Assembly (NCBI RefSeq): GCF_000685355.1
Contig: NZ_JHET01000010.1
Location: 248,001 to 312,000, forward strand
DNA length: 64,000 bases
Source: Microbacterium sp. CH12i
Lineage (GTDB): Bacteria > Actinomycetota > Actinomycetes > Actinomycetales > Microbacteriaceae
Direction: 5' to 3'
The notes beneath the pieces are model-generated. The model ran no database searches, had not been told where the DNA came from, and saw only the letters and a program-made list of their open reading frames with translations. This document shows, one piece after another, positions 28,359-37,555 of the stretch. Position numbers and translations under genes: made by a program. Positions within the stretch are counted from its first letter, which is position 1. Every line of letters begins with the position of its first letter.

Positions 28359-29963
28359 TCAGCGGGCGTCGTGCGCCGGCTTATCATCATGCTCGATGAG
28401 GTGCCCCTCACCGAGAGCGTCAGGGACGATGTCACGCTCAACCGTCGTCTTCAGCGGCACTTCCTTGATGAAGCACAGCAGCACGACAGCGACAACCGCG
28501 AGAGGCGCCATCCCGAGCAGAAGCGGAGTGAGCGCATCGTTGTATCCGTGCACAACGACCTCACGCACTGGCGCCGACAATTCCCGCACGCTGTCCGGGG
28601 TGAGCGAGGCAATGTCTCCCAGCTGGGCTGTTCCTTCACCGGAGGGAAGCCGTTCTCCGATGATGCCCACCAGCCTCACTGCGAAGAGGCTCCCGATCAC
28701 AGCGCTACCGAGTGACGCACCGATCTGACGGAAGAAGTTGTTCGCCGCGGTCGCGGTACCGACCACCCTGTTCGGGAAGGTGTTCTGCACGATCAGCACA
28801 AGAATCTGCATGTTGACGCCGAGTCCCATTCCCAGCAACCCCACGTCGATGCAAAACCGCCACAGCGGAGTTTCTGGGGTCATCGTGCCCAGAAACACGA
28901 GCCCGAGTGCTACCAGCGCCGCTCCGACGATCGGCATCCATTTATATCGTCCGTACTTGCTCACCAGCCAGCCGCTAACGAGAGAGGTGACCAGCATCAT
29001 TCCCATCATCGGCACCATGAGAATGCCAGCCGTCGTGGCATCCTCACCGAACGCCATCTGCAGGTAGGTCGGCAGGTACCCGATCGCTCCGAACATCGCT
29101 ACGCCAATGAGCAGACCCGCCGAGGTCGCAAGATTGAAGTTGCGATGCCGGAACAGGGAAAGGGGCATGATCGGCTCAGCTGCACGCCGTTCGGCGAAGA
29201 CGAACAGCACGGCGAATACCACTGTGGCCGCGATGAGCGACAGGATGACGGGCGACGTCCATTCATAATCATTGCCGCCCCAGGATGCGACCAGAATCAG
29301 GCACGCTGTTGCGGCCGCCAGCGTCATCATGCCGAGCACATCGACCTTCGGCCTCGAGTTCGTGCCTTTCGGTAGGTGCAGCAGGGTGATCGCAGCTGTG
29401 AGCGCGATCAACCCGAGCGGGATGTTCATCCAGAACGTCCAGCGCCAGCTGACCTCTTCCGTCAGCCAGCCGCCGATGAGCGGGCCGGCCACCGATGACA
29501 CTGCGAAGACCGCGCCGATGATGCCCATGTACTTGCCGCGCTCACGCGCCGGAACGACATCGGCGATGGTCGCCTGCGACAGGATGATGAGTCCGCCCCC
29601 GCCGAGCCCCTGCACAATTCGCGCCGCAATGAGCACAGTCATGTCTGGAGCGAGCGCCCCGATGACGGATCCCGTCATGAACGTCACGATCGCGAAGATC
29701 ATCGGCCCCTTACGGCCGATCAGGTCGCTGATCTTGCCGTAGATCGGCATCATGATCGTGGAGGCAAGAATATAGGCGGTCATCACCCACAGCATCTGGT
29801 CGACCCCGCCGAGCTCACCCACCATCGTGGGCATCGCGGCACTGAGCACTGTCTGGCTGAGCGAGGCGAGCAGCATTGCCAGCACCAGCCCAATGAAGAG
29901 CAGAACGATCCCCCTGCGTGACTCGTGCGAACGGGGCCTGGGGGTAGCCGAGGAAGCGGTCAT
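28359..29963 (-). CDS. MFS drug exporter, 14 helices (EmrB/QacA type)
   Basis: 534 residues from ATG 29963 (the longer reading to 30128 is a shadow). Motif A is GKISDLIGRKGP after helix 2, motif C-like GPLIGGWLTEE lies in helix 5, and about 14 helices are visible. This is the DHA2 group of proton-driven exporters. Start overlaps the TetR stop as ATGA, so the regulator and pump form one operon. Confidence 0.88.
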   Translation of the reverse strand: MTASSATPRPRSHESRRGIVLLFIGLVLAMLLASLSQTVLSAAMPTMVGELGGVDQMLWVMTAYILASTIMMPIYGKISDLIGRKGPMIFAIVTFMTGSVIGALAPDMTVLIAARIVQGLGGGGLIILSQATIADVVPARERGKYMGIIGAVFAVSSVAGPLIGGWLTEEVSWRWTFWMNIPLGLIALTAAITLLHLPKGTNSRPKVDVLGMMTLAAATACLILVASWGGNDYEWTSPVILSLIAATVVFAVLFVFAERRAAEPIMPLSLFRHRNFNLATSAGLLIGVAMFGAIGYLPTYLQMAFGEDATTAGILMVPMMGMMLVTSLVSGWLVSKYGRYKWMPIVGAALVALGLVFLGTMTPETPLWRFCIDVGLLGMGLGVNMQILVLIVQNTFPNRVVGTATAANNFFRQIGASLGSAVIGSLFAVRLVGIIGERLPSGEGTAQLGDIASLTPDSVRELSAPVREVVVHGYNDALTPLLLGMAPLAVVAVVLLCFIKEVPLKTTVERDIVPDALGEGHLIEHDDKPAHDAR

Positions 29964-30576
29964 GGCAGTGTGCGCAATACCTCTCGAAGAGTGTGCAGAC
30001 TCTCGTCCACGTGCGGTCGGATGCTTGCGGTCGAAGTGTGGTCCATGATCGTTTTGCGGATGCTGAGGCGCAGCACCGCGTTGCAAGTCACGACCAGTGC
30101 GCGTGCGGCGTCTTCGCGTCCGGCACATTCGTGAAGGTGCCTGCAGCTCGCATCCGCTCTGCCACGACCTCGGCGATGCGCTGTTCGACGCCGATCATGC
30201 GTGCCCACTGCCGCTGGACGAGCTGCGGATGCTTCGCCATGAGCGCCTTGCGCTGTTCGAGGAGCGTTTCGTCACTGGGCGTGAAGACCCCGAGCATGAG
30301 CGTCAGAATGTCTCCGATGAGATCGTCGGAGGTTCCGGAGCGCAGGACGTCGAGTTCGTCATCGCTCGGCAACCCCTCGTGCAGACCTACGAACGCATCT
30401 TCTTTAGTCGGGTAGTAGTTGAAGAACGTGCGCGGCGAGATGTCAACGCGCGCGCTGATCTCGGCGACCGTTGTTGCATCTGGCCCGAGTTCGAACGCCA
30501 GGTCCACGGCCGCACGATGGATCGCATCACGCGTTTGCCGCTGCTTGCGGGCTCTCAGGCCTTCCGGTTGTTGCAC
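29960..30576 (-). CDS. TetR-family regulator of the MFS exporter, one frameshift
   Basis: Helix-turn-helix at residues ~20-55 (ATTVAEISARVDISPRTFFNYYPTKEDAF). The main frame reads to TFTNVPDA; one missing base near 30125-30140 moves it to HECAGREDAARALV, which continues to TGA 29960. Repaired length 205. The likely start is GTG 30576 (MQQPEGLRARKQ), because the operator at 30586 lies over the upstream region. GTG follows an AATAAT -10 box by a few bases, so the mRNA may be leaderless. The stop overlaps the pump gene. Confidence 0.75.
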
Positions 30577-30585
30577 ATGGGTATT

Positions 30586-30602
30586 ATTGCATTCTCTGCA
30601 AT
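30586..30602. promoter_or_regulatory. Perfect palindrome, probable TetR operator
   Basis: ATTGCA, five bases, TGCAAT. It sits 10 bases before the GTG start of the TetR gene, over the promoter, so binding would block the tetR-MFS operon. Autoregulation by TetR is the usual arrangement. Confidence 0.65.
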
Positions 30603-30639
30603 TTTGCGCACCATGCATAACGGATATCGCCGGAGGGAC

Positions 30640-31506
30640 CTACCGACGACCGAGAGCGCGCGATGACACGAGGTACTCCATCGACTTCGTGGAACTGTGG
30701 ACGAGTGAACGGAACCCGCCTCCAGGCTCGGCGCCGGGATCATCCGGTGAGAGATATGCCGTGCGCAATTCTGCGGAGATTCGCTCCGCTGCCTTGTGCA
30801 ATATGGCGATAATCGACGCCGGATCAGTCTCATCGTTGGGAACCACGACGGCGATAGCGGCGACCACGGCGCCTTCGGGGCCGTGCACGGGTACCGCGAT
30901 GCCGCGGGCATCGACATGAATGTACCCATCCGCGACGACGAAGCCGTCGTGCCGAGCTTTGGCGAGCAGAAGCCGAAGACCAGCTGGATCCTGCGGCGTA
31001 GAAGCAGTGAAGCGTTCAAGCTCTGAGCCGAGGTATGCCTCCTGGGCATCGAGAGACGCATGCGCGAGCAGCACGATACCGCTGGAGGACGCATGAAGGG
31101 CCAGCCGGCCGCCGACGAGGGTGGCATTGACGACTGCATCCTTCATCGAGAGGCGTTCAACGAACAGCACCTCCGATCCGCTGAGCACTCCCAGTTGCGT
31201 ATGCTGTCGCACCGCCGCATGTATCTGCTGCATGTGAGGCAGAGCGACTTCGCGCAGGCCGAGCGCTCCCGGCGTGCGCGCCGCGAGTTCCCAGAGACGC
31301 ACGCCGAGCCGAAAGGTGCGATCGTCGAGGCGCTCGATGAAGCGATGCTCTTCCAGCTCTGCCACCAGGCGATGCGCCGTGGAGATCGGGATGCCACTGC
31401 GGCGCGCGATCTGCGAGAGCGTGAGGAATGCGGCATCCACATCGAAGGCGTCGAGAATCGCCAGATGCCTGCTCAAGCTCGATCTGCCCGATGATCCGCG
31501 TGCCAT
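30640..31506 (-). CDS. IclR-family regulator, divergent from the P450/reductase genes
   Basis: 288 residues from ATG 31506. N-terminal winged helix (LSQIARRSGIPISTAHRLVAELE) and IclR effector domain (LHASSSGIVLLAHA, GIAVPVHGP). It is read away from the reductase-P450 pair, with a 130-base gap holding an inverted repeat, which points to control of those genes by an aromatic acid. Confidence 0.85.
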   Translation of the reverse strand: MARGSSGRSSLSRHLAILDAFDVDAAFLTLSQIARRSGIPISTAHRLVAELEEHRFIERLDDRTFRLGVRLWELAARTPGALGLREVALPHMQQIHAAVRQHTQLGVLSGSEVLFVERLSMKDAVVNATLVGGRLALHASSSGIVLLAHASLDAQEAYLGSELERFTASTPQDPAGLRLLLAKARHDGFVVADGYIHVDARGIAVPVHGPEGAVVAAIAVVVPNDETDPASIIAILHKAAERISAELRTAYLSPDDPGAEPGGGFRSLVHSSTKSMEYLVSSRALGRR

Positions 31507-31531
31507 GCCTCGGAACATAGCACGGGTGTTC

Positions 31532-31564
31532 TTCCATTCATGCAAACTCTTGCCTTCAATGGAA
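31532..31564. promoter_or_regulatory. Inverted repeat, candidate IclR operator
   Basis: TTCCATT at 31532-31538 and AATGGAA at 31558-31564, seven-base perfect arms separated by 19 bases, in the gap between the IclR gene and the reductase gene. Spacing fits two operator halves on one face of the helix. Confidence 0.45.
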
Positions 31565-31635
31565 TTGTTCGACCACGCACTGAACTTGGCAGGTAGCTTC
31601 GCCTCATCCCGTCAATGACGACCAGGAAGGGGCCG

Positions 31636-32595
31636 ATGATGCCGGCATCACAGACCGAAAGCGACAACATGCTCGTGGTTGCGGCGAAGGACATCGTGGC
31701 CGATGCACTCGTCGCACTCGAGCTCGTGCGCGCAGACGGCGGCAGGCTCCCGGATTGGACTCCCGGCGCACACATCGATGTTGTGCTCGGTGACGGCATC
31801 GTCCGGCAATACTCCCTCTGCGGTGATCCGTTCGACAGTCATCGGTATCGCGTCGCCGTGCTCAGAGAGCAGGACAGTCGCGGCGGCTCGCGCTACATCC
31901 ACGACAGTCTCGAGGTGGGCGATCGCGTCGGCTTCGGCGGGCCCCGCAACAACTTCGCGCTTGTGCCCGCACCCCGGTACTCGTTCATCGCCGGCGGCGT
32001 CGGCATCACGCCCGTGCTCCCGATGCTTCGCATGGCGGACCAGATCGGCACCGAGTGGCGCCTGCTGTATCTTGGCCGCAGCCGACGCTCGATGGCTTTC
32101 CTCGACGACCTCACCGGCGACGATCGCATCGACGTCCACGCTGCGGATGAGCGTGGACGTGCAGACCTCGCGGCATGGATCCGCGAAGCTGATTCCGATT
32201 CGAAGATCTATGTCTGCGGCCCGTCGCGTCTCCTCGACGCCCTCGAGGAGACCACCCGCGATCGCCGCCCGGGCTGGGTGCGTATGGAACGGTTCACCGC
32301 TCGCGCGCAGGAAGCCCCCGCTCGCACCACTGCATTCGACGTCGAGCTGCGTGCGTCGGGCCTCGTCGTCACGGTTCCGCCTGAGGCCACCATCGCCGAT
32401 TCGATCCGCGCCGCCGGCGTCAAGCTGCTGACGTCGTGCAGCAAGGGCGTCTGCGGCACCTGCGAGGCGACAGTCATCTCGGGCGAGCCCGACCACCGCG
32501 ACTCGCTGCTCACCGACGCCGAGCGCGAGATCAACGACTGCATGTTCCCCTGCGTGAGCCGCTCTCGCAGCGACCGCCTCGTCCTCGACCTCTAG
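31636..32595 (+). CDS. Phthalate-dioxygenase-reductase-type electron donor for the P450
   Basis: 319 residues from ATG 31636 behind AGGAAGGGG. Order: flavin domain with RQYSLCGDP (FMN-type RxYSL motif), NAD domain with IAGGVGITPVLPM and YVCGPS, then plant-type [2Fe-2S] domain CSKGVCGTCEATV with a distant fourth Cys. This one-chain NADH reductase is the phthalate-reductase type, not a separate ferredoxin and ferredoxin reductase. It ends 16 bases before the P450 start, so it most likely feeds electrons to it. Confidence 0.85.
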   Translation: MMPASQTESDNMLVVAAKDIVADALVALELVRADGGRLPDWTPGAHIDVVLGDGIVRQYSLCGDPFDSHRYRVAVLREQDSRGGSRYIHDSLEVGDRVGFGGPRNNFALVPAPRYSFIAGGVGITPVLPMLRMADQIGTEWRLLYLGRSRRSMAFLDDLTGDDRIDVHAADERGRADLAAWIREADSDSKIYVCGPSRLLDALEETTRDRRPGWVRMERFTARAQEAPARTTAFDVELRASGLVVTVPPEATIADSIRAAGVKLLTSCSKGVCGTCEATVISGEPDHRDSLLTDAEREINDCMFPCVSRSRSDRLVLDL

Positions 32596-32611
32596 ACGGA
32601 ATGAGACTGCC

Positions 32612-33819
32612 ATGACTTCAACGACAACCACGCGAGCGATCCCCGTTCTCGATGACGACCCGTTCAGCGAAGAGATCCTGCGCGACCCGCTGCCGTTCCA
32701 AGAGCGTCTTCGGGAAGCCGGATCCGTCGTCCTCCTCGAGAAATACGACGTATATGCGATGGGGCGCTACGACACCGTGCACACCGCTCTCGTCGACTGG
32801 CAGAGCCTCCAGTCGAGTGCGGGTGTCGGGCTCAGCAACTTCCGGTACGAGAAGCCATGGCGACCGCCGAGCCTGCTCCTCGAAGCAGACCCACCGCATC
32901 ACAATGCGCCGCGCGCAACCCTCGAGAAGATTCTCAGCCCTCGCGCGATCCGGCGCATGGCACCGGCATGGGAACGAGATGCGCACATTCTTCTCGATGA
33001 GGTGCTCCGCGGCCCGCTCGAGTTCGACGCTGTCCCTGCTCTCGCCGAGGTTTACCCGCTGAGGGTCTTCCCCGATGCCGTTGGCCTGCGCGAAGAGGGC
33101 CGCGACGCACTGCTCCCCTACGGCAACCATGCCTTCAATGCATTCGGACCCGCGAACTTCCTGGTCGCAGAAGGCGCTCCGCACACGCAGGAACTCTCGG
33201 CTGCAGTTGCTCAGATGTGCGCACGCGACCAGCTTGACGAGTCAGGCTTCGGCGCGGACATCTGGGCGGCATCCGATCGCGGAGATATCTCGATCGACCA
33301 GGCCCCCTTGATCGTGCGTTCGCTGCTCACGGCGGGCGTCGACACGACAGTGCACGCGATCGGCGCGATGATCTACGCCCTGGCAACCAACCCCGCGCAG
33401 TGGGAAGCACTCAAGGCCGACCCGTCCCTGGTCAGGACCGCCTTCGACGAGACGATCCGACTCGAATCCCCCGTTCAGACGTTCTTCCGCACGGCGAAGA
33501 GCGATGTGGAGATCGACGGGCACCTCATCCCAGAGGGCAAGAAGATCCTGATGTTCCTGAGCTCGGCCAACCGTGATCACCGCCGCTGGGACACCCCGGA
33601 TGCGTTCGATCTGACCCGCGATCCCTCAGGACACGTCGCTTCGGCATGGGAATTCACCAGTGCGTAGGCCAGCATGTCGCTCGGCTCGAAGCCGCGAGCC
33701 TGATCGGCGCGATGGTCGAACGCGTCGACACCATCGAGATCGCCGGTCCCACAGAGCGCCATCTCAACAACACGTTGCGTGCATGGCACTCTCTGCCGAT
33801 CCGAGTGACGCTGCGGTAG
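32612..33819 (+). CDS. Cytochrome P450, CYP199A-like para-methoxybenzoate O-demethylase, one frameshift
   Basis: Repaired length 402. Marks of a P450: AGVDTT in the I helix, ExxR in DETIRLE, heme loop FGMGIHQCVG. The heme loop is only read after adding one T at about 33642-33645 (GCTTCGG should be GCTTTCGG); without it the frame ends at 33667 before the Cys ligand. Strong similarity to CYP199A4 in EKPWRPPSLLLEADPP, FNAFGP, RSLLTAG and SPVQTFFRT; in that enzyme the RPPS arginine and serine bind the benzoate carboxylate. Expected reaction: 4-methoxybenzoate to 4-hydroxybenzoate, or veratrate to vanillate, with formaldehyde. Confidence 0.82.
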
Positions 33820-33837
33820 CCCTCACGCGGGGTCGAG

Positions 33838-34959
33838 CTACCGCCACACGTCGGCGGCGATCTCGACCACCGAACGCACCTTCGCCCACTGCTCGTCTTC
33901 GGTGAGAGTGTTGCCTTCTTCCGTCGACGCGAATCCGCATTGCGGACTCAGCGCGAGCTGTTCGAGCGGTGCGAAACGGGTTGCTTCGTCGATGCGCCGT
34001 TTCACGACATCAGGATCTTCCAACTCACCGGTCTTGCTGGTGATGAGCCCGAGCACGACTCGTTTGTCGCCGGCGGGAAGGAACCGCAGCGGTTCGAAGC
34101 CCCCGGCGCGCTCGGTGTCGTACTCGAGGAAGTAACCGTCGTAGTTCGTCGCGCCGAGCAGCTGCTCTGCGACGGGCTCATAGCCTCCCGATGAAATCCA
34201 GGTGGAGCGGAAATTTCCCCGACACACGTGAGTCGTAACGACGAGGTCGTCGGGTTTGCCTTCGAGGATGCGGTTGAGCAGGCGCGCGTAGCGCTCCGCG
34301 ATGCCGTCCGTCGGAACGCCACGTTCACGGGCCTTGTCGACTTCGATCTCGCTACACAGGTACGCCCAGGCCGTGTCGTCGAACTGCACGTACCGCGCGC
34401 CGACGTCGTACAGGCCCTGAAGCGCATCCCGATAGGTCGTGACCAAATCGTCTTCGATCGCCTCATGGCCGCCGGGGTAAACGTCACTGTCGATGTGCGC
34501 CCGCTCGACGCGGAAGTCGAGCACGGTGGGCGCCGGGATCGTGAACTTCGGCGTGACACCGGCCCGTTCAGCCTCCACGCGAAGGTGTGCGAACTGATCG
34601 AGGAATGGGTGCGCCCGGGGGAAGCGGATGGGACTTGAGATATGGATGCCTCGAGGCTTGGTCTGCACCGCCTGGAACTGGATGCCGTGATCGACTTCGA
34701 CGATGTCGACGCCGTCGAGCAATCCGAAGAAGTCGAAGTGCCACCACGAGCGACGCAGCTCGCCGTCGCTCGCGACCTTCAGACCGACATTCGCTTGCTT
34801 CGCGACCAGGTCCGCGATCGCACCATCCTCCGTCTCGCGAAGCGATGCGGCCGAGAGGTTGCCTGCTGCGTAGCGGATCCGCGCCTCGGCGACAGCGCTC
34901 GGGCGGAGGAAGCTTCCGACGATGTCGGCGCGGAAGGGAAGGGAGGCGTCAGTGCTCAT
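33838..34959 (-). CDS. Stand-alone MetE-like methyltransferase (cobalamin-independent methionine-synthase domain)
   Basis: 373 residues from ATG 34959, half the length of MetE and lacking its N-terminal domain. Zinc ligands of the catalytic domain are visible: His-x-Cys in HVCRGN and Cys in SPQCGF. With LigM just upstream, its probable job is to move the methyl group of 5-methyltetrahydrofolate to homocysteine and so recycle tetrahydrofolate. Other acceptors are possible. It is convergent with the P450 and is on the same strand as ligM. Confidence 0.75.
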   Translation of the reverse strand: MSTDASLPFRADIVGSFLRPSAVAEARIRYAAGNLSAASLRETEDGAIADLVAKQANVGLKVASDGELRRSWWHFDFFGLLDGVDIVEVDHGIQFQAVQTKPRGIHISSPIRFPRAHPFLDQFAHLRVEAERAGVTPKFTIPAPTVLDFRVERAHIDSDVYPGGHEAIEDDLVTTYRDALQGLYDVGARYVQFDDTAWAYLCSEIEVDKARERGVPTDGIAERYARLLNRILEGKPDDLVVTTHVCRGNFRSTWISSGGYEPVAEQLLGATNYDGYFLEYDTERAGGFEPLRFLPAGDKRVVLGLITSKTGELEDPDVVKRRIDEATRFAPLEQLALSPQCGFASTEEGNTLTEDEQWAKVRSVVEIAADVWR

Positions 34960-35076
34960 CTGGCTGATATTACCTACCGTGTTCCCCAAATCCAGATTTC
35001 GGTTACGCCGTGCAACACTCCTTCGTCCCGAGATGCGGATGGGGCGGATGCCGGAGCATCCGCCCGATCGCGACTG

Positions 35077-36435
35077 TCAGTTCTTGCGGTAGTTCTCTCG
35101 GGCGAAGGAAGAATACGGAGCGGGATACACCGTCGCACGGATGTCGATCTGACGGTGCGGCTCGACCGCAGGTTTCGTCGAGTTCGGCTCCTCACCCCAG
35201 ACCACCACCACCTCGGTCCCTGGCTCGGCATGGGCGGCGTCGAGGCTCGCGAGCGAGGCGAAGACCTGCTCCCCCGTGATGTAGCCCGCGTCATGGGAGA
35301 TGCCGACGGCAACGCCATCCGCAAGCACCCGGTCAACCTGGTACACGCCGTAACGGGCCTTCGGGAACTCGATGTACTTCGCCGGGGTTCCCGGTTCGTA
35401 CAGCGACCGCTGCGCAGCAGCGAGGTCTTCCGGATTCCACACCAGCGTGACCTTCGTCCGTTGAACCGCGGCCGCGTGCTTCTCGAGCGCTTCGCGTCCG
35501 ATGAAGTCGTGATCGAAGGCGACGCTGCGGCCGTAGCCGAGGTCGTAAGGCGTGAGGTAGTAGTCCTCGATGTCGTCGGACGTGAAGCTTCCCGCCAGCG
35601 AGCCGATGCGGTTCGCCGGAAGCCATTGCAGGTATTCAGCGGTGCCTTCGCCGGTGAATATCGCGGGAAGCGGGGATGGCACCCACGCCGATTCGAGGTT
35701 GGCCGAGGAGTACGCCTTCGCGCCGACCAGCACGAGGTCGAACTCGGCTCCCGCAGCGATGATCGCGTCGCGGATCTGCTCGCCCTGCTCCCACGGCCCG
35801 AACAGTTCGAAGCCCGGCTGTCCCGCCATTCCATGCCGCAGCGAACGCACTTCGAGTGCGTCGATCGTGAACGTCGCCATGTGGAAGAACTTGGTCTGCG
35901 GTACCGGTGCGCCGGTCAGCTTCTCCATCAGCGCGAGCGCGTTCGGTCCCTGCAGCTCGTAGCGGTACAGCTTCGGCGCAACACCAGGCTCGCGCATCAG
36001 GGAGTTCGCGTCGCGTTCAAAGGTGACGTCGTAGTCGCCGGACTCGCCGATGTACTGGACCCAGTCGAGCACCATGAACCAGCCGACCAGGTCGAACACG
36101 TCCTCCTCGAGGTGGAAGAGGATCGCGTCGCCGATCAGATATCCATCGTGGTTCACTGCGACGAACTGCTTGGCCTTGTCGACAGCGAAGTTCCCAAAGC
36201 TGTTCACGCCGGTGTCGCTCAGCAGGCGCAACGCATCCGGGCCGGAGATGAACAGGTCGGTCATGTGGTGCGACTGATCGAGCAGCGCAACACTCTTTCG
36301 CCATGACAGCTGTTCGGAACGCCAGTTCGTGAACTCCGGCGTGACGGGGAAGATGGTCGGCCGCGATTGTGCATTGCGCAGCAACTCAACGGCGCTGCCG
36401 GTGCGGGCGATCGCTTCCGCGGCGGTTTCGGGCAT
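35077..36435 (-). CDS. ligM: LigM-like tetrahydrofolate-dependent O-demethylase
   Basis: 452 residues from ATG 36435 (AAGGAG 6 bases before). Aminomethyltransferase/GcvT-type fold. Matches to the LigM/DesA group in length and in segments such as RKSVALLDQSHHMTDLFI, GDAILFHLEED, YELQGPNALALMEK and YDLGYGRSVAFDHDF. LigM moves the methyl of vanillate (or 3-O-methylgallate) to tetrahydrofolate, giving protocatechuate (or gallate). The neighbouring MetE-like gene fits recycling of the methylated cofactor. Confidence 0.82.
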   Translation of the reverse strand: MPETAAEAIARTGSAVELLRNAQSRPTIFPVTPEFTNWRSEQLSWRKSVALLDQSHHMTDLFISGPDALRLLSDTGVNSFGNFAVDKAKQFVAVNHDGYLIGDAILFHLEEDVFDLVGWFMVLDWVQYIGESGDYDVTFERDANSLMREPGVAPKLYRYELQGPNALALMEKLTGAPVPQTKFFHMATFTIDALEVRSLRHGMAGQPGFELFGPWEQGEQIRDAIIAAGAEFDLVLVGAKAYSSANLESAWVPSPLPAIFTGEGTAEYLQWLPANRIGSLAGSFTSDDIEDYYLTPYDLGYGRSVAFDHDFIGREALEKHAAAVQRTKVTLVWNPEDLAAAQRSLYEPGTPAKYIEFPKARYGVYQVDRVLADGVAVGISHDAGYITGEQVFASLASLDAAHAEPGTEVVVVWGEEPNSTKPAVEPHRQIDIRATVYPAPYSSFARENYRKN

Positions 36436-36519
36436 GAGAACTCCTTCGTTCGACGACCGGATGCGCAGGCATCCATCGTTCATGCTAGTAACCATGAGTT
36501 CTTTCAGGTGGGAATCTGG

Positions 36520-36534
36520 ATAAGCTCTGCTTAT
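36520..36534. promoter_or_regulatory. Palindromic LysR box
   Basis: ATAAGC, three bases, GCTTAT: a perfect palindrome that holds a T-N11-A LysR motif, lying 3 bases before the LysR start and in the gap shared with ligM. Expected to be the site by which the LysR protein controls itself and ligM. Confidence 0.65.
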
Positions 36535-36537
36535 GAC

Positions 36538-37518
36538 ATGCGAAGCAGTTCTAAGCCACCGCGCCGGGCTGAGCAGCGCATGGATCTGAACCTGGTCAGG
36601 GTGTTCGTAGCAGTGCACGAAACACGGAGTCTGACGACGGCAGCGTCTCGACTGTTCGTGACGCAGCCGGCGGTCAGTCAGGCGCTCGGCAGGCTGCGGC
36701 GCGAGCTCGACGATCCCCTCTTCGAGCGCGAGGGGCGCGTCATGCGTCCGACTCCGCTCGCCGACAGCCTGTTCGCGGATTTCCGCGAAGCGATCGCGAG
36801 CATCGATCGAGCGATCGACGCCGTGCACAATTTCGATCCGTCGCAGTCCCGTCGCCTGGTGCGCATCGCGCTGTCGGAACTCGGCGAGATCGGTTGGCTG
36901 CCGGCGATCCTTGCAGCTCTTCGTTCGCGGGCACCACACATGCGACTCGAAGTGGTTCCCCTCGATGTCGACCTCCTCCCCGAGTGGCTCTCCCGCGGAA
37001 CGGTCGACCTCGCCGTGACGACGACCCACATACCCGGGGTGTTCCAGAGACGCGTGCTGAAGTCGCAGGCGTATGCGGTCGCGATGTCCGCCTCGAATCC
37101 CCTCGCGCAGGGCCCGCTCGATCTCGATGCGTACGTCTCGGCGCCGCACGTCACGGTCGGCGGCGACTCCGGCGCACCGGTGCTCGCGATGGCCCAGCGC
37201 CGCGCTGGAATCTCGATCGAACCCGCTGTGGCGCTCCGCCACGTCGCAACGCTGCCACCAGTGCTTGCCGCCAGCAACGAGCTCATCGCGAGCGTGCCAG
37301 ACACGATCGCCGAGGGATGGGCGACCACTTGGCCCCTCGTCGTCCGCCCGCTCCCGTTCGATATGCCTCGCGTCGACATCGCCCTCTATCGACGCTCGAC
37401 GACACAGCACACCGCCGCGCTCGATTGGCTCTACACAACAGTAGCCCGGGCGATCGAAGGCTCATCCGGGCAGTTCTTCGTCATCCACGGAGACGCCGAC
37501 GCCCGGTCCACGTCTTGA
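36538..37518 (+). CDS. LysR-family regulator, divergent from ligM
   Basis: 326 residues from ATG 36538; a second ATG at 36580 begins the conserved MDLNLVRVFVAVHETRS. Winged-helix domain TTAASRLFVTQPAVSQALGRLR; C-terminal substrate-binding fold. A -10-like TTATGA stands next to the ATG, so the transcript may be leaderless. Location suggests control of the ligM-MetE genes. Confidence 0.82.
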   Translation: MRSSSKPPRRAEQRMDLNLVRVFVAVHETRSLTTAASRLFVTQPAVSQALGRLRRELDDPLFEREGRVMRPTPLADSLFADFREAIASIDRAIDAVHNFDPSQSRRLVRIALSELGEIGWLPAILAALRSRAPHMRLEVVPLDVDLLPEWLSRGTVDLAVTTTHIPGVFQRRVLKSQAYAVAMSASNPLAQGPLDLDAYVSAPHVTVGGDSGAPVLAMAQRRAGISIEPAVALRHVATLPPVLAASNELIASVPDTIAEGWATTWPLVVRPLPFDMPRVDIALYRRSTTQHTAALDWLYTTVARAIEGSSGQFFVIHGDADARSTS

Positions 37519-37555
37519 TGACGGGTGCCAGTCAGGATGACGGCGCCCGAGCGGG

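Noticed and set aside
32612..33667. P450 as a 351-residue protein without heme Cys
   Set aside because: The heme loop FGMGIHQCVG appears directly in the next frame; one missing base explains it better than a real loss.
31636..33819. GcoA-GcoB guaiacol demethylase pair
   Set aside because: GcoB has its ferredoxin domain at the N-terminus, here it is at the C-terminus; the P450 is much closer to CYP199A.
34642..36306. Very long plus-strand ORF of 554 codons
   Set aside because: It lies opposite ligM and the MetE-like gene and its product is Arg/His-rich without any motif; long antisense frames are normal at this GC content.
35077..37410. 777-codon reading of the ligM frame
   Set aside because: Extension beyond ATG 36435 runs through the divergent LysR gene and has no homology; the ribosome site supports 36435.
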